A stretch of DNA of 64,000 bases from an uncultured Rhodospirillales bacterium (GTDB taxonomy: Bacteria > Pseudomonadota > Alphaproteobacteria > Rhodospirillales > JABHCV01). Each line of letters opens with the position of its first letter. The first letter of the stretch is position 1. The stretch is taken from assembly GCA_938092065.1 (NCBI GenBank), contig CALKND010000002.1, positions 1 to 64,000 of the forward strand, written 5' to 3'. A model generated the notes under the pieces. The model was not told the origin of the DNA and did not search any database. It saw only the letters and a list, made by a program, of their open reading frames with translations. The translations under genes were made by a program, and so were the position numbers. This document shows positions 44,188 to 54,507 of the stretch, one piece after another.

Positions 44188-46470
44188 GTGGGGCGCCTAT
44201 ATCGCGTCATAGTTTTTGTTTGTTTTGCGCTGGTCCTTGGGCTTGCGCAAACCCATGTATCTGCCCAATCTGCGCAGGGTGGTCTCGTTCGTGAAATACT
44301 CATCGAAGGAAATCAACGAATAGAAGCAGATACCGTTTTGTCTTACATGCAGATTAATAAAGGTGATCCCTTTGACAATCGCCAAATAGACAGGTCGTTA
44401 AAAAGCTTGTTTGCTACGGGTCTATTCGCTGATGTAACTATGCAACGGCAGGGAGAAGCCTTGGTCATAAACCTTATCGAAAACCCGGTTATCAATCGTA
44501 TTGCTTTTGAAGGAAATAAAAAGCTTGAAGATGATGTCTTAGCTGGTGAACTCACACTCAGGCCTCGTGTTATCTATACTCGCTCGAAAGTCCAAAATGA
44601 TGTCAAACGCATCCTGACTTTATATCGTCGTAAGGGACGTTTTGCTGCTTCAGTGGAACCCAAAGTTATACAGCTAGAACAGAATAGAGTTGATCTAGTC
44701 TTTGAAATTAAAGAAGGCGAGTGGACGGAAGTTCGTAATATTCGATTTGTCGGCAATGGTAAATACAGCGATGCCCGGCTACGAAAAGTAATACGAACGA
44801 GGGAAACCCGGTGGTACCGATATTTTTCTTCTGACGATAATTATGATCCCGATCGACTTAACCTTGACCGTGATTTGCTACGACGCTTTTATATGAGCAA
44901 CGGATATGCTGATTTTCGTGTCTTGTCATCAATTGCAGAGCTGACACCAGACCGCAAAAACTTCTTTATTTCTTTTATGGTTGAAGAGGGAAACCGTTAT
45001 GCCGTTGGTAAGGTGGACTTAGACATAAGGTTAAGAGATTTGGAGGCTGCTTCTTTAACTGAAAGTGTAAAAATTACTGAAGGTGATTGGTACGATGCTG
45101 AAAATGTAGAAAAAACAATCAGCAAAATGACTAACGATATTGGGGCGTTGGGTTTTGCCTTTGTAGATATTCGTCCACAGGTAACCAGAAACAGAGAAAA
45201 AAATACGATTGATGTAACTTTTGAAGTTAATAACGGACCGCGTCTTTTTGTTGAGCGCATTAACGTTGTGGGTAATGTAAGAACATCTGATGAAGTTATT
45301 CGTCGTGAATTTCGATTAGTGGAGGGGGATGCTTTTAACGCGTCCAAGCTCAGGCGTTCTAAACAGCGTTTGGATAAATTAGATTTCTTTGAAAAAGTTA
45401 CAATGGAACAAGTTCCCGGCTCTGTATCTGACAAGACGGAAATAAATGTAGGTGTTGAAGAGAAATCTACTGGTGCATTGTCTTTGGGATTTGGTTTTTC
45501 TACTGCTGACGGCCCGTTGGCTGATATAGGTCTATCTGAACGGAATTTGATGGGTGCTGGTCATTTTTTATCCATTGCTGGCCAGGTTTCGGGGCGTTCG
45601 TCTAAGCTTAACCTTAAGTATACAGAGCCTTATTTTTTGGATCGTGATATAGCGGCTGGATTTGATATATTTCATGCATCGAAAGACAATCAGGATGCCA
45701 GTTCATACAGCATGCAACAATCTGGCGGCGCCTTAAGAGCCAGTTATCCTATTACAGAAGAATTGCGTCAAAGTTGGGCATACACGCTTAAAAAAGTTAA
45801 AATTGAAGATGTCTCTACTAGTGCTTCCAAACTAGTTCAGGATGCTGCAGGTAACGAACTTCTCTCAATGTTGACCCATGGCGAGAGTTATGACAAACGC
45901 GATGATGCGATGTCACCAACCGATGGGTACATTTTAAGTATGAAAAATTCCATTGCTGGGCTTGGGGGAACAAAACGCTTTTTTCGTAATAAGGTCTCTG
46001 CTCAAAAGTATTTTCCAATACATGATCAAGTGGTTGCATCGCTTGGTGGAGGTTTAGGACATATCTTAGGCTTGGGTAAGGATGTTAATTTACATGATCG
46101 TTTTTTCCTTGGTGGGGACAATCTTCGGGGATTTGCTACCAGTGGCGTTGGGCCGAGGGATACCTCTACCAAAGACGCACTTGGTGGGGAATGGATGTAT
46201 CATGCTAATGGTCAAATTAAGTTTCCTCTTGGTCTGCCAGATGAACTTGGCGTTGCTGGTAAAGTATTTACTGATCTGGGTAGTACAGGGCAGCTAAGTA
46301 CAAATGGTACAAGTGTAAACAATACTGGAAGCCCACGCCTTTCTGTTGGTACAGGTGTGGATTGGGCTTCTCCATTTGGCCCTATTGGTATCGATTTTGG
46401 GTTCCCTATAATCAAGGAATCATTCGACCAAGAAGAAATGATTCGTGTAAATTTCGGGACCAGATTTTAG
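44188..46470 (+). CDS. bamA: Outer-membrane assembly factor BamA
   Basis: 760 residues. Signal peptide (1-26), five POTRA domains (about 30-425) and a 16-strand beta barrel ending in the outer-membrane insertion signal VNFGTRF with terminal Phe. The barrel shows SIAGQVSGRSSK, the RGF loop DNLRGFATSGVGPRD, and the family pattern near the end (GPIGIDFGFPI). GTG start with AAGGGGGG ahead of it; 159 bases separate it from rseP. Confidence 0.96.
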   Translation: MGRLYRVIVFVCFALVLGLAQTHVSAQSAQGGLVREILIEGNQRIEADTVLSYMQINKGDPFDNRQIDRSLKSLFATGLFADVTMQRQGEALVINLIENPVINRIAFEGNKKLEDDVLAGELTLRPRVIYTRSKVQNDVKRILTLYRRKGRFAASVEPKVIQLEQNRVDLVFEIKEGEWTEVRNIRFVGNGKYSDARLRKVIRTRETRWYRYFSSDDNYDPDRLNLDRDLLRRFYMSNGYADFRVLSSIAELTPDRKNFFISFMVEEGNRYAVGKVDLDIRLRDLEAASLTESVKITEGDWYDAENVEKTISKMTNDIGALGFAFVDIRPQVTRNREKNTIDVTFEVNNGPRLFVERINVVGNVRTSDEVIRREFRLVEGDAFNASKLRRSKQRLDKLDFFEKVTMEQVPGSVSDKTEINVGVEEKSTGALSLGFGFSTADGPLADIGLSERNLMGAGHFLSIAGQVSGRSSKLNLKYTEPYFLDRDIAAGFDIFHASKDNQDASSYSMQQSGGALRASYPITEELRQSWAYTLKKVKIEDVSTSASKLVQDAAGNELLSMLTHGESYDKRDDAMSPTDGYILSMKNSIAGLGGTKRFFRNKVSAQKYFPIHDQVVASLGGGLGHILGLGKDVNLHDRFFLGGDNLRGFATSGVGPRDTSTKDALGGEWMYHANGQIKFPLGLPDELGVAGKVFTDLGSTGQLSTNGTSVNNTGSPRLSVGTGVDWASPFGPIGIDFGFPIIKESFDQEEMIRVNFGTRF

Positions 46471-46479
46471 GAATTTCTT

Positions 46480-47037
46480 TTGAAAAAAACAATTACTTTA
46501 CTGGCTTTCTTTATTTTTATCATCATTGCACCAACAACTTCCCCTTTGGCGCAGGCGACAAAAAACCCCATAAAAATTGGTGTAATTGATATCAATATGA
46601 TTATCCGTGATGCACTAGCCTTTAAATCAATACGTGAACAAATTGGTAAATACAAAAAGGTTTTTCAGACTGAGATACAAAAAGAGGAAGAAGCTCTTCG
46701 AAATGCAAACAAAGAGCTTACCCGTCAAAGAACTTTGTTATCTGCAGAAGCTTTTGCAGAAAAACGTGAAAATTTTGAAAAACGGGTTGCCGGAGTACAG
46801 CGTCTTGTTCAGCAACGTAAGCAAAATTTGGATAGAGCTCAGGGTGCTGCTATGGGAAAAATCCAAAAAAGTCTGCAGGAAATAGTTACAGCATTTGCTT
46901 TGGAGCAAGATTTTTCTCTAATATTGCGTAAGGATCAAACTATATTGGCCTCTAAGGCGTTATTAATCACAAAAGTGGTGCTAGATCGTCTCAACACTGC
47001 AATGCCGACCATTAAGGTCGCACCACCGGCTAATTGA
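46480..47037 (+). CDS. skp: Periplasmic chaperone Skp/OmpH
   Basis: 185 residues. A signal peptide (1-25) is followed by a long charged coiled-coil (about 55-140: [20 protein letters not shown] and on) and a hydrophobic body. It guards unfolded outer-membrane proteins on the way to BamA. TTG start with AGGA before it. Its position between bamA and lpxD is the standard one. Confidence 0.9.
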   Translation: MKKTITLLAFFIFIIIAPTTSPLAQATKNPIKIGVIDINMIIRDALAFKSIREQIGKYKKVFQTEIQKEEEALRNANKELTRQRTLLSAEAFAEKRENFEKRVAGVQRLVQQRKQNLDRAQGAAMGKIQKSLQEIVTAFALEQDFSLILRKDQTILASKALLITKVVLDRLNTAMPTIKVAPPAN

Positions 47038-47054
47038 GAGGATACATAGCGGGT

Positions 47055-48077
47055 ATGGCCGATCCTCGTTTCTTTGATGTAGCTGGACCTTATTCTTTAA
47101 AGGAACTGGCTAAGATTTCTGGCGGTACACTCTCTGGTAATTCTGATGGTGAGAAGCAATTTTTAGATGTAGCGTCTTTGAATGAAGCTGGAGCATCTGA
47201 TGTTAGCTTTCTTGATAACGCTAAATATGTTGACAGCTTTTCCCAGAGCAGTGCCGGGGCTGTGATTGTTCGTCCGGCTATTGCTTCAAAAGCACCTGCT
47301 GGAATGCAACTGATCATGATGAATGACCCCTACCACGGCTACGCCCGGGTTGCTCGTGCCTTTTACCCAAAGAAAATAACAGAGAAAGTATTATCAAAGA
47401 CTGCTTGTGTTGATGAAACCGCTTTAGTGGGTAACAGTTGTCGAATTGATTCTGGTGCAGTTATTGGGGCAAATGTAACTATCGGTAATGGCTGCTGGAT
47501 TGGTGCTAATTCAGTGATTTGCATGGGGGTAGCCATTGGCAACGATACTCACATTGGCCCAAATGTAACGTTGGAAAGATGCTTGATTGGTTCTCAAGTT
47601 ATTATACATGCGGGTGTTCGTATTGGACAAGATGGATTTGGTTTTGCGATGGGCCCGAAATGTCATTTAAAGGTACCGCAACTGGGCCGGGTGATTGTTG
47701 AGGACGATGTTGAAATCGGTGCCAATACAACTATTGACCGGGGTGCTGGACCTGACACAATTATTGGAGCAGGCTCAAAAATTGATAATCTTGTTCAAAT
47801 TGGACATAATGTTCAACTTGGTCGCGGCTGTGTGGTCGTATCTCAAGTGGGCATATCAGGCTCAACAGTGATTGGAGAGTTTAGCGCCATTGGAGGGCAA
47901 GTCGGTATCGCGGGGCATCTCGAAATTGGCCCCGGCACCCAAGTGGCCGCGCAATCGGGAATTATGCGGAATGTTGCTCCTGGTGAAAAAATTTGTGGTA
48001 CTCCCGCACGACCAATTCGCGAATTTATGCGTGGGGTAGCTCTAATTGAAAAAATGTCAAAGAAGAGAGGTAAGTAA
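47055..48077 (+). CDS. lpxD: UDP-3-O-acylglucosamine N-acyltransferase LpxD
   Basis: 341 residues from the ATG at 47055, giving the common MADPRFF beginning; a TTG overlapping the skp stop would add seven residues. Third step of lipid A synthesis. N-terminal uridine-binding domain, then a left-handed beta helix of hexapeptide repeats (about 105-310). The catalytic His is in [10 protein letters not shown], and [13 protein letters not shown] is a strong LpxD mark. Confidence 0.95.
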   Translation: MADPRFFDVAGPYSLKELAKISGGTLSGNSDGEKQFLDVASLNEAGASDVSFLDNAKYVDSFSQSSAGAVIVRPAIASKAPAGMQLIMMNDPYHGYARVARAFYPKKITEKVLSKTACVDETALVGNSCRIDSGAVIGANVTIGNGCWIGANSVICMGVAIGNDTHIGPNVTLERCLIGSQVIIHAGVRIGQDGFGFAMGPKCHLKVPQLGRVIVEDDVEIGANTTIDRGAGPDTIIGAGSKIDNLVQIGHNVQLGRGCVVVSQVGISGSTVIGEFSAIGGQVGIAGHLEIGPGTQVAAQSGIMRNVAPGEKICGTPARPIREFMRGVALIEKMSKKRGK

Positions 48078-48079
48078 CA

Positions 48080-48538
48080 GTGTCTGAACAAACAACTGAC
48101 ATTGATATTGTTCGGATCATGGAAATGATACCACACAGATATCCTTTTTTGTTGATTGATCGAATGGTTGATGTTGTTCCCGACGTTAGTGCGGTTAGTA
48201 TCAAAAATGTCTCCATAAATGAACCGTTTTTCCAAGGCCACTTCCCCGGACACCCTGTTATGCCCGGTGTCTTGATTGTTGAGGCAATGGCACAAACGTC
48301 AGGAATTCTTGTTACCGAGACAATGGGAGCGCAAGCAGAAGGTAAAATGGTTTACTTCATGTCTATTGAACAGGCGCGTTTTCGTAAACCGGTAACGCCA
48401 GGAGATAGTTTGTTAATTACTATCAAGAAGCTGCAAAACCGTGGACCCGTCTGGAAATTTAATGGTGAAGCACGCGTTGGTGAAACCCTTATGGCAGAAG
48501 CAACCTTTACTGCAATGATTTTGGATAATGATAAATGA
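48080..48538 (+). CDS. fabZ: 3-hydroxyacyl-ACP dehydratase FabZ
   Basis: 152 residues, hot-dog fold. Catalytic His and Glu lie in FFQGHFPGHPVMPGVLIVEA; PHRYPFLLIDRMV is the family opening. It makes trans-2-enoyl-ACP in fatty acid synthesis and competes with lipid A for hydroxyacyl-ACP, hence its place between lpxD and lpxA. GTG start two bases after lpxD; overlaps lpxA by four bases. Confidence 0.96.
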   Translation: MSEQTTDIDIVRIMEMIPHRYPFLLIDRMVDVVPDVSAVSIKNVSINEPFFQGHFPGHPVMPGVLIVEAMAQTSGILVTETMGAQAEGKMVYFMSIEQARFRKPVTPGDSLLITIKKLQNRGPVWKFNGEARVGETLMAEATFTAMILDNDK

Positions 48539-49335
48539 CTGAAATACATCCTACAGCTCTTGTTTCAGACGGTGCTGAAATAGGCACAGACGTAAAGATT
48601 GGGCCTTATAGTATTGTTGGCAGTGCTGTAAAACTTGAAGATGGCGTGGAACTGGTTTCCCACGTTATTGTTGAAGGCATTACTAGCGTTGGTTCAAATA
48701 CCCGTATTTTCCCTTTTGCTTCGATCGGGCATCAACCGCAGGATTTGAAATATAGTGGTGAGCTTTCCAAGCTTGAAATTGGCTGTAATAATGTGATTAG
48801 GGAACACGTAACTATGAATCCGGGTACCGAAGGCGGTGGCATGTTGACAAGCGTTGGAAACAATTGCTTGTTTATGATGGGTTCACATGTTGCTCATGAC
48901 TGCCATATTAAGGATCATGTTATACTCGTCAACAACGCGACTTTGGGAGGTCATGTAAATATTGATGAGTGGGCTATTATAGGTGGTCTGTCCGCTATTC
49001 ATCAGTTTGTTCGTATAGGCCGGCACTCCATGATCGGTGGAATGTCAGGTATTGAAAATGATGTAATCCCATACGGATCTGTTATTGGTAACCGGGCACG
49101 ATTGCAGGGCCTGAATGTTGTTGGCTTGAAGCGTCGAAATTTTGATAGAGAAACAATCCATGGTTTGCGAAGTGCTTATCGGTTGATGTTCGCTCCGGAA
49201 GGAACCCTAGCTGAACGATTGGATGATGTTGCTGAAATGATGAGTGATATTGAACCTGTCATGGAAATCGTCGACTTTATTCGTGCTGACTCATCGCGTT
49301 CAATTTGCCAACCAAGTTTGGAAGATGCAGCCTAA
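48535..49335 (+). CDS. lpxA: UDP-N-acetylglucosamine O-acyltransferase LpxA
   Basis: 266 residues. First acylation of lipid A. A left-handed beta helix fills residues 1-190, with the catalytic His in SHVAHDCHIKDHV, plus IREHVTMNPGTEGGG and GGLSAIHQFVRIG; a helical C-terminal domain follows. The ATG overlaps fabZ, and the 3' end overlaps the lpxI-lpxB start by 11 bases. Confidence 0.97.
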   Translation: MTEIHPTALVSDGAEIGTDVKIGPYSIVGSAVKLEDGVELVSHVIVEGITSVGSNTRIFPFASIGHQPQDLKYSGELSKLEIGCNNVIREHVTMNPGTEGGGMLTSVGNNCLFMMGSHVAHDCHIKDHVILVNNATLGGHVNIDEWAIIGGLSAIHQFVRIGRHSMIGGMSGIENDVIPYGSVIGNRARLQGLNVVGLKRRNFDRETIHGLRSAYRLMFAPEGTLAERLDDVAEMMSDIEPVMEIVDFIRADSSRSICQPSLEDAA

Positions 49336-51292
49336 GTTAGGTGTTATTGCCGGTGGCGGCGACCTGCCGGCGCTTGTGATACAGTATTGCCTAAATTTAG
49401 GGAGAGATTTCTTTGTGATTGCCTTTGAAGGGCAAACTGATCAAGCCGTGTTGGGAGAAAACGTTCCTCATGCATGGGTAAGGCTTGGCGCTGCAGGAAC
49501 AACCTTAAAGTTGTTACACCAAGCAGATGTTAAAGTGCTCGTCATGGTCGGGGGTATTAAAAAGCCTGGAATTAATGACTTGCGTCCAGATTTGTGGGCA
49601 ACAAAGTTTTTAGCCTCTACTGGCGCAGCCTCACTTGGCGATAATAGCCTTCTCACAGCCTTGATTAAAGCCTTGGAGCTTGAGGGGTTTAGAGTAATAG
49701 GGGTCGATGACTTGCTCCCTGACATTATTTCCCCGGCAGGTGTATTAGGAGTGGTTGAACCAGATAAGAATTCACAATTGAATATCAGTGTGGCCCGGCA
49801 GGCTGCGATATCCATCGGAACTCAAGATAAGGGGCAGGGAGCTATAGCCTATCAGGGCAGGGTTCTATGTGTTGAAGACGAAGAAGGCACTGATGCCATG
49901 ATTAGATATTTGCCAAATATAAGAAACACTAAAAAAGGGGGAGTATTGGTTAAGGTTTGTAAACCGGGTCAGGAAACTCGTGCAGACCTACCAACCATTG
50001 GAGTGTCAACTATTGAAAACGCTGCCAATGCTGGGTTGGAAGGGGTCGCAGTTCAGGCAGGCAAGGCACTTATTGTGGATATAAATTCTGTTGTAAGCGC
50101 AGCAGACCAGCATGGACTTTTTGTTGTTGGTATAGAGGTAGAAGCACCTCTGATTTACATCATTGCGGGAGAAGCTTCTGGGGATCTTCTGGGTGCCCGT
50201 GTCATGGCGCGCCTTAAAGAAAAAAATGAATCTTTTCGTTTTATTGGTATTGGTGGTGAGAAGATGACAGAACAGGGACTCAATAGTTTGTTTCCGATGG
50301 AAGAGCTCTCTTTGATGGGATTTACGGAAATTGTTCCACATCTTCCAATTTTGCTTAAGCGCATTAAACAGACAACCACTGACATTCTCCAGCAACGCCC
50401 AGAGATGCTATTGAGCATCGACTCTCCAGGTTTTTGTTTTCACATTGCCAAAAAACTTAAAGGAAAAAATATTAAGTTAGTTCATTATGTTGCACCATCC
50501 GTTTGGGCTTGGAGGGCCGGCCGGGCAAAAAAGGTCTCTGGTTTCCTTGATCACCTGCTGGTTTTGTTACCATTCGAGCCACCCTATTTTGAACGGGTAG
50601 GGCTGGCGACCACTTTCGTTGGTCATTCAGTCGTAGAGGCTGGAGCTGATAAAGGTGATGGAAAGGGTTTTCGTGAAAGGCATAACATTGCCACGGAATC
50701 AACTGTTATGGTGATACTGCCTGGATCAAGACACGGTGAGGTGAATAGACTGCTTCATGTCTTTGGCAGAACAGCACTTAATCTTTCAAAAGACTATCCT
50801 GACTTGACAATTATCGTCCCCGTTTTTGGATCTTTATTTGAAGTCATAAGTGATCGCGTCAAACAATGGCCCTTAGATGTGCGGATTGTTATAGGAGATA
50901 AGGAAAAATTTGATTCTTTTGCAGCTGCTGATATTGCCCTCGCAGCATCGGGCACGGTCGCCCTTGAGTTGGCTATGGCTGGCACCCCAACAGTTACTGG
51001 GTACAAGGTTCACCCAGTGACCGCCTGGTTTGCTAAAAAACTAATCAAGACCTCTTTTGTTAATTTGATAAACATCATACTTAATCGTGAAGTGGTGCCA
51101 GAATTTATCCAAGAAAATTGTCGGCCTGATTTATTGCAAAAGTCTTTAGCAGTGTTTCTCAATGATAAAAACGCTGGATCTCAACAAACTAAAGCATCTA
51201 TCGAAGCCCTGCAAAAAATAGGAAAGAACGGCCCATTGCCATCAGTACGCGCCGCAGATGCAATTTTATCAATATTGAAGAAGGACAATTAG
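49325..51292 (+). CDS. lpxIB: Fused UDP-2,3-diacylglucosamine pyrophosphatase (LpxI) and lipid A disaccharide synthase (LpxB)
   Basis: One open frame of 655 residues from the ATG at 49325 (QPKLGVIAGGGDLP). Residues 1-274 are a complete LpxI (DUF1009): GAAGTTLKLLHQADV, MVGGIKKPG, GVDDLLPDIISPAG and the closing GIEVEAP. Residues 275-655 are a complete LpxB, starting exactly where LpxB normally begins: PLIYIIAGEASGDLLGARVM, then HYVAPSVWAWRAGRAKK, ILPGSRHGEV and ASGTVALELAMAGTPTV. There is no stop, no linker and no Met at the joint. LpxI makes lipid X and UMP; LpxB joins lipid X to UDP-diacylglucosamine, so the fusion links consecutive steps. gloA follows after one base. A sequencing error removing a stop is the main alternative. 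Confidence 0.9.
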   Translation: MQPKLGVIAGGGDLPALVIQYCLNLGRDFFVIAFEGQTDQAVLGENVPHAWVRLGAAGTTLKLLHQADVKVLVMVGGIKKPGINDLRPDLWATKFLASTGAASLGDNSLLTALIKALELEGFRVIGVDDLLPDIISPAGVLGVVEPDKNSQLNISVARQAAISIGTQDKGQGAIAYQGRVLCVEDEEGTDAMIRYLPNIRNTKKGGVLVKVCKPGQETRADLPTIGVSTIENAANAGLEGVAVQAGKALIVDINSVVSAADQHGLFVVGIEVEAPLIYIIAGEASGDLLGARVMARLKEKNESFRFIGIGGEKMTEQGLNSLFPMEELSLMGFTEIVPHLPILLKRIKQTTTDILQQRPEMLLSIDSPGFCFHIAKKLKGKNIKLVHYVAPSVWAWRAGRAKKVSGFLDHLLVLLPFEPPYFERVGLATTFVGHSVVEAGADKGDGKGFRERHNIATESTVMVILPGSRHGEVNRLLHVFGRTALNLSKDYPDLTIIVPVFGSLFEVISDRVKQWPLDVRIVIGDKEKFDSFAAADIALAASGTVALELAMAGTPTVTGYKVHPVTAWFAKKLIKTSFVNLINIILNREVVPEFIQENCRPDLLQKSLAVFLNDKNAGSQQTKASIEALQKIGKNGPLPSVRAADAILSILKKDN

Positions 51293-51293
51293 C

Positions 51294-51701
51294 ATGGCTA
51301 AAGAAACAAGTAAGTTCCGACTTTTGCACATCATGATAAGGGTCCTCCACTTAGAGAGGTCCATTGATTTTTATACTCGCCATTTGGGTATGAGTGTCTT
51401 GCGAAGAACTGACTATCCAGACGGCAAATTTACGCTAGTCTTTGTTGGTTATGGAAACGAGAAGACTGATACTGTTGTAGAGTTGACTCATAATTGGGAT
51501 GAAACCGAGCCCTATGAAATTGGGTCTGGATTTGGCCACTTAGCCGTTGCCGTTCCAAACATCTATAAAGCTTGTGACCTAATGCGCGTGGAAGGGGTTA
51601 CCATAAGTCGTGAGCCAGGTCCCATGAAGCATGGCAAAAGTGTCATTGCTTTCATCGAAGATCCAGACGGTTATAAGGTAGAGTTAATCGAACGGGACTG
51701 A
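51294..51701 (+). CDS. gloA: Lactoylglutathione lyase (glyoxalase I)
   Basis: 135 residues, two beta-alpha-beta-beta-beta modules. The four metal ligands are seen in LLHIMIRV (His), VVELTHNW (Glu), FGHLAVAV (His) and GYKVELIE (Glu). It converts the hemithioacetal of methylglyoxal and glutathione to lactoylglutathione. The ATG is one base after the lpxI-lpxB stop; the gene converges on gltA with four bases between. Confidence 0.95.
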   Translation: MAKETSKFRLLHIMIRVLHLERSIDFYTRHLGMSVLRRTDYPDGKFTLVFVGYGNEKTDTVVELTHNWDETEPYEIGSGFGHLAVAVPNIYKACDLMRVEGVTISREPGPMKHGKSVIAFIEDPDGYKVELIERD

Positions 51702-51705
51702 TTTT

Positions 51706-53007
51706 CTATCTGTCTTTAACGTCCACGTAGTCTCGTTCTGTCTCACCAGTGTAGAGTTGACGTGGACGCCCTATCTTTTGGGTTGGATCTTCTATCATCT
51801 CGTTCCATTGGGCAACCCAACCAACTGTTCGTGCGACTGCAAACAGAACTGTAAACATTGATGTTGGAATACCCAAGGCGCGATAGATGATGCCAGAGTA
51901 GAAATCTACATTAGGGTAAAGTTTCCTAGAAACGAAGTAATCATCTTTAAGAGCAATTTGCTCCAGTTCCAAGGCGAGATCAAGTATGGGATCATCCTCA
52001 ATGCCAAGGTCACCCAAAACTTCATGGGCCGATTGGCGCAATATTGTGGCGCGAGGGTCAAAGTTTTTATAGACTCGGTGACCAAAGCCCATCAAGCGGA
52101 ATGGGTCTTCCTTGTTCTTGGCTCTTTTGATGTACTCAGGAACTCGGTCTTTGGTTTTGATTTCTTTTAACATTGCAAGAACTGCCTCGTTGGCCCCGCC
52201 ATGTGCGGGACCCCAGAGAGATGCAATGCCTGCAGCTATGCAAGCAAAAGGATTGGCACCTGAGGAACCAGAAATTCTAACTGTAGAGGTTGAAGCATTT
52301 TGTTCGTGGTCTGCATGTAGCATTAATATGCGGTCCATAGCACGCGACAAAATCGGGTTAGTGACATACTCTTCGCATGGGTTGGAAAACATCATGTAGA
52401 GAAAGTTTTCTGAAAAGCCCAGATCATTGCGTGGATATGCAAAAGGTAGGCCTTTGGAGTAGCGGTATGCCGTAGCAGCAATTGTTGGCATTTTGGCGAT
52501 CATACGGGTTGAGGCGATAAAGCGATGTCTAGGATCAGTAATGTCCGTACTGTCATGATAGAAGGATGACAAGGCTCCAACGACACCATTCATAATGGCC
52601 ATGGGGTGTGAGTCTCGTCTAAACCCCTTGAAAAGTAAATTGAGCTGCTCATGCAGCATTGTGTGATACGTGATTCTTTGTGAAAATATTCTCATGCTTT
52701 CACTAATTGGCAGGTTGCCATAAATCAGCAAGTAGCATACTTCAAGAAAATTTGATTTTTCAGCTAATTGCTCAATCGGATATCCACGATAAAGTAAAAC
52801 ACCTTTTTCGCCATCAATGAAAGTAATTTCAGATTGGCAACTTCCTGTAGATGTAAATCCTGGATCATAGGCGAAGTGACCCGTTTCAGAATATAGCTTT
52901 CGCACATCAATGACGTCTGGTCCATCTGTACCCTTAAGCACATCCAGTTCATATGTCTTACCGCTACGATTGTCTGTTAGGGTAAATGCTTTCTTATCCA
53001 CATTCAT
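51706..53007 (-). CDS. gltA: Citrate synthase (type II)
   Basis: 433 residues, the hexameric type II length. First step of the TCA cycle. Key segments: [47 protein letters not shown] with the catalytic His, and [15 protein letters not shown]. Lies alone, 99 bases downstream of gltX on the same strand. Confidence 0.97.
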   Translation of the reverse strand: MNVDKKAFTLTDNRSGKTYELDVLKGTDGPDVIDVRKLYSETGHFAYDPGFTSTGSCQSEITFIDGEKGVLLYRGYPIEQLAEKSNFLEVCYLLIYGNLPISESMRIFSQRITYHTMLHEQLNLLFKGFRRDSHPMAIMNGVVGALSSFYHDSTDITDPRHRFIASTRMIAKMPTIAATAYRYSKGLPFAYPRNDLGFSENFLYMMFSNPCEEYVTNPILSRAMDRILMLHADHEQNASTSTVRISGSSGANPFACIAAGIASLWGPAHGGANEAVLAMLKEIKTKDRVPEYIKRAKNKEDPFRLMGFGHRVYKNFDPRATILRQSAHEVLGDLGIEDDPILDLALELEQIALKDDYFVSRKLYPNVDFYSGIIYRALGIPTSMFTVLFAVARTVGWVAQWNEMIEDPTQKIGRPRQLYTGETERDYVDVKDR

Positions 53008-53106
53008 TATTGCGTCAGGCCTTTGTTGTTTTTGGGAGTGTTCCCAGCAGCAATCTCATTATACATGATAACTTTAAAATTTGATAATCTGGTATGCCAA
53101 TATATT

Positions 53107-54507
53107 TTATTTTAAGAAATCATCTAGTCGTCCAAGGGTCTCATCACGTCCAAGGACTTCCAAAATATTATAAATTCCTGGTGAAGTATTTGAGCCGCTT
53201 AAGATTGCCCGTAAGGGCTGGGCAAGCTTGCTAAATGTTATTCCCTCGGTTTCAGCTAAATCAAGTATGGTTTTCTCCAATACGTCGTGTGTCCATTCAG
53301 ATAGGGAGTATAGTTTATCGTGAAGGGCTGCAACATTGTCCACGCCAACTTGTTCAAGCGTTTTCTTTGCTTTATCATTTATCTTAATTGGCCGTGGCTC
53401 AATGTAAAAAAAAGCACTGTTAGCTAATTCAACAACTGTTTTAGCTCGTTCCTTTAGGCCATCTATACCCTTAATAATACGGGCCTCTTCTTTGTCGGTA
53501 AGGTCGCGACCAAGTCGTGTAACAAGCGCTGGTTCAATCAAACCTGCAAGCTTGACTGAATTAGAGTCTCGTAAATACTGGGCGTTCAGACTAGTTAGTT
53601 TGGCAATATCAAAGCGTGAAGGCGATTTTCCAACGCCTTCCAAATTAAATAATTTGATAGCCTGTTCTGTAGAAATAATTTCGTCATCACCATGAGACCA
53701 GCCCAGTCTTAAAAGGTAGTTTTGCATTGATTCGGGAAGGTATCCGTCATTCCTGTATGCCTCAACACCAAGGGCGCCATGACGTTTAGATAACTTTGCA
53801 CCATCTTCTCCGTGGATCAGTGGTATATGGGAAAAAACGGGGGTATCCCAACCAAGTGCAGCGTAAATTTGATATTGTCTAAAGGTGTTAGTCAAATGAT
53901 CATCGCCACGAATAACGTGGGTGATGCCCATATCATGATCGTCAACAACGACAGCTAGCATATAGGTAGGCGTGCCATCTCCGCGAATTAAAACCATATC
54001 ATCCATTTGATCGTTGGCAACTTTAACTTCGCCTTGGACTAAATCAGTAATCACTGTTTCGCCTCTCTGGGAAGCTTTTAGCCGAATCACTGGGTTGATG
54101 CCACTTGGGGCATCTGAGTCGGATTTATCTCGCCAGTGTCCATCGTATCGTATAGGGCGACCCTCGGCTTTTGCGATTTCTCGCATTTCAGTCAATTCCT
54201 CAGGCGTGCTGTAACATTTATAAGCTTTGCCTTCAGCTAGCAATTGTTCAACTACCTTTTTGTGTTCACCAACACGAGAGAACTGTGAAATTGCGTCGCC
54301 GTCCCAATCCAATCCCATCCATTTAATGCCATCATAGATTGCTTCTACTGCTTCATTTGTTGAGCGTTTGCGATCGGTATCTTCAATGCGTAAAAGGAAT
54401 TTGCCGTTGTGATGGCGAGCATAAAGCCAGTTAAATAGTGCAGTTCGGGCGCCGCCTATATGTAGGAATCCCGTAGGAGATGGAGCAAATCGTGTAATAA
54501 CCGTCAT
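53107..54507 (-). CDS. gltX: Glutamyl-tRNA synthetase
   Basis: 466 residues from the ATG at 54507, giving MTVITRFAPSPTGFLHIGGA; an upstream in-frame ATG (54582) adds 25 residues foreign to the family. Class I motifs: FLHIGGARTALFNW (HIGH) and KLSKRHGALGV (KMSKS). In alphaproteobacteria this enzyme usually also charges tRNA-Gln for later amidation. Confidence 0.96.
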   Translation of the reverse strand: MTVITRFAPSPTGFLHIGGARTALFNWLYARHHNGKFLLRIEDTDRKRSTNEAVEAIYDGIKWMGLDWDGDAISQFSRVGEHKKVVEQLLAEGKAYKCYSTPEELTEMREIAKAEGRPIRYDGHWRDKSDSDAPSGINPVIRLKASQRGETVITDLVQGEVKVANDQMDDMVLIRGDGTPTYMLAVVVDDHDMGITHVIRGDDHLTNTFRQYQIYAALGWDTPVFSHIPLIHGEDGAKLSKRHGALGVEAYRNDGYLPESMQNYLLRLGWSHGDDEIISTEQAIKLFNLEGVGKSPSRFDIAKLTSLNAQYLRDSNSVKLAGLIEPALVTRLGRDLTDKEEARIIKGIDGLKERAKTVVELANSAFFYIEPRPIKINDKAKKTLEQVGVDNVAALHDKLYSLSEWTHDVLEKTILDLAETEGITFSKLAQPLRAILSGSNTSPGIYNILEVLGRDETLGRLDDFLK

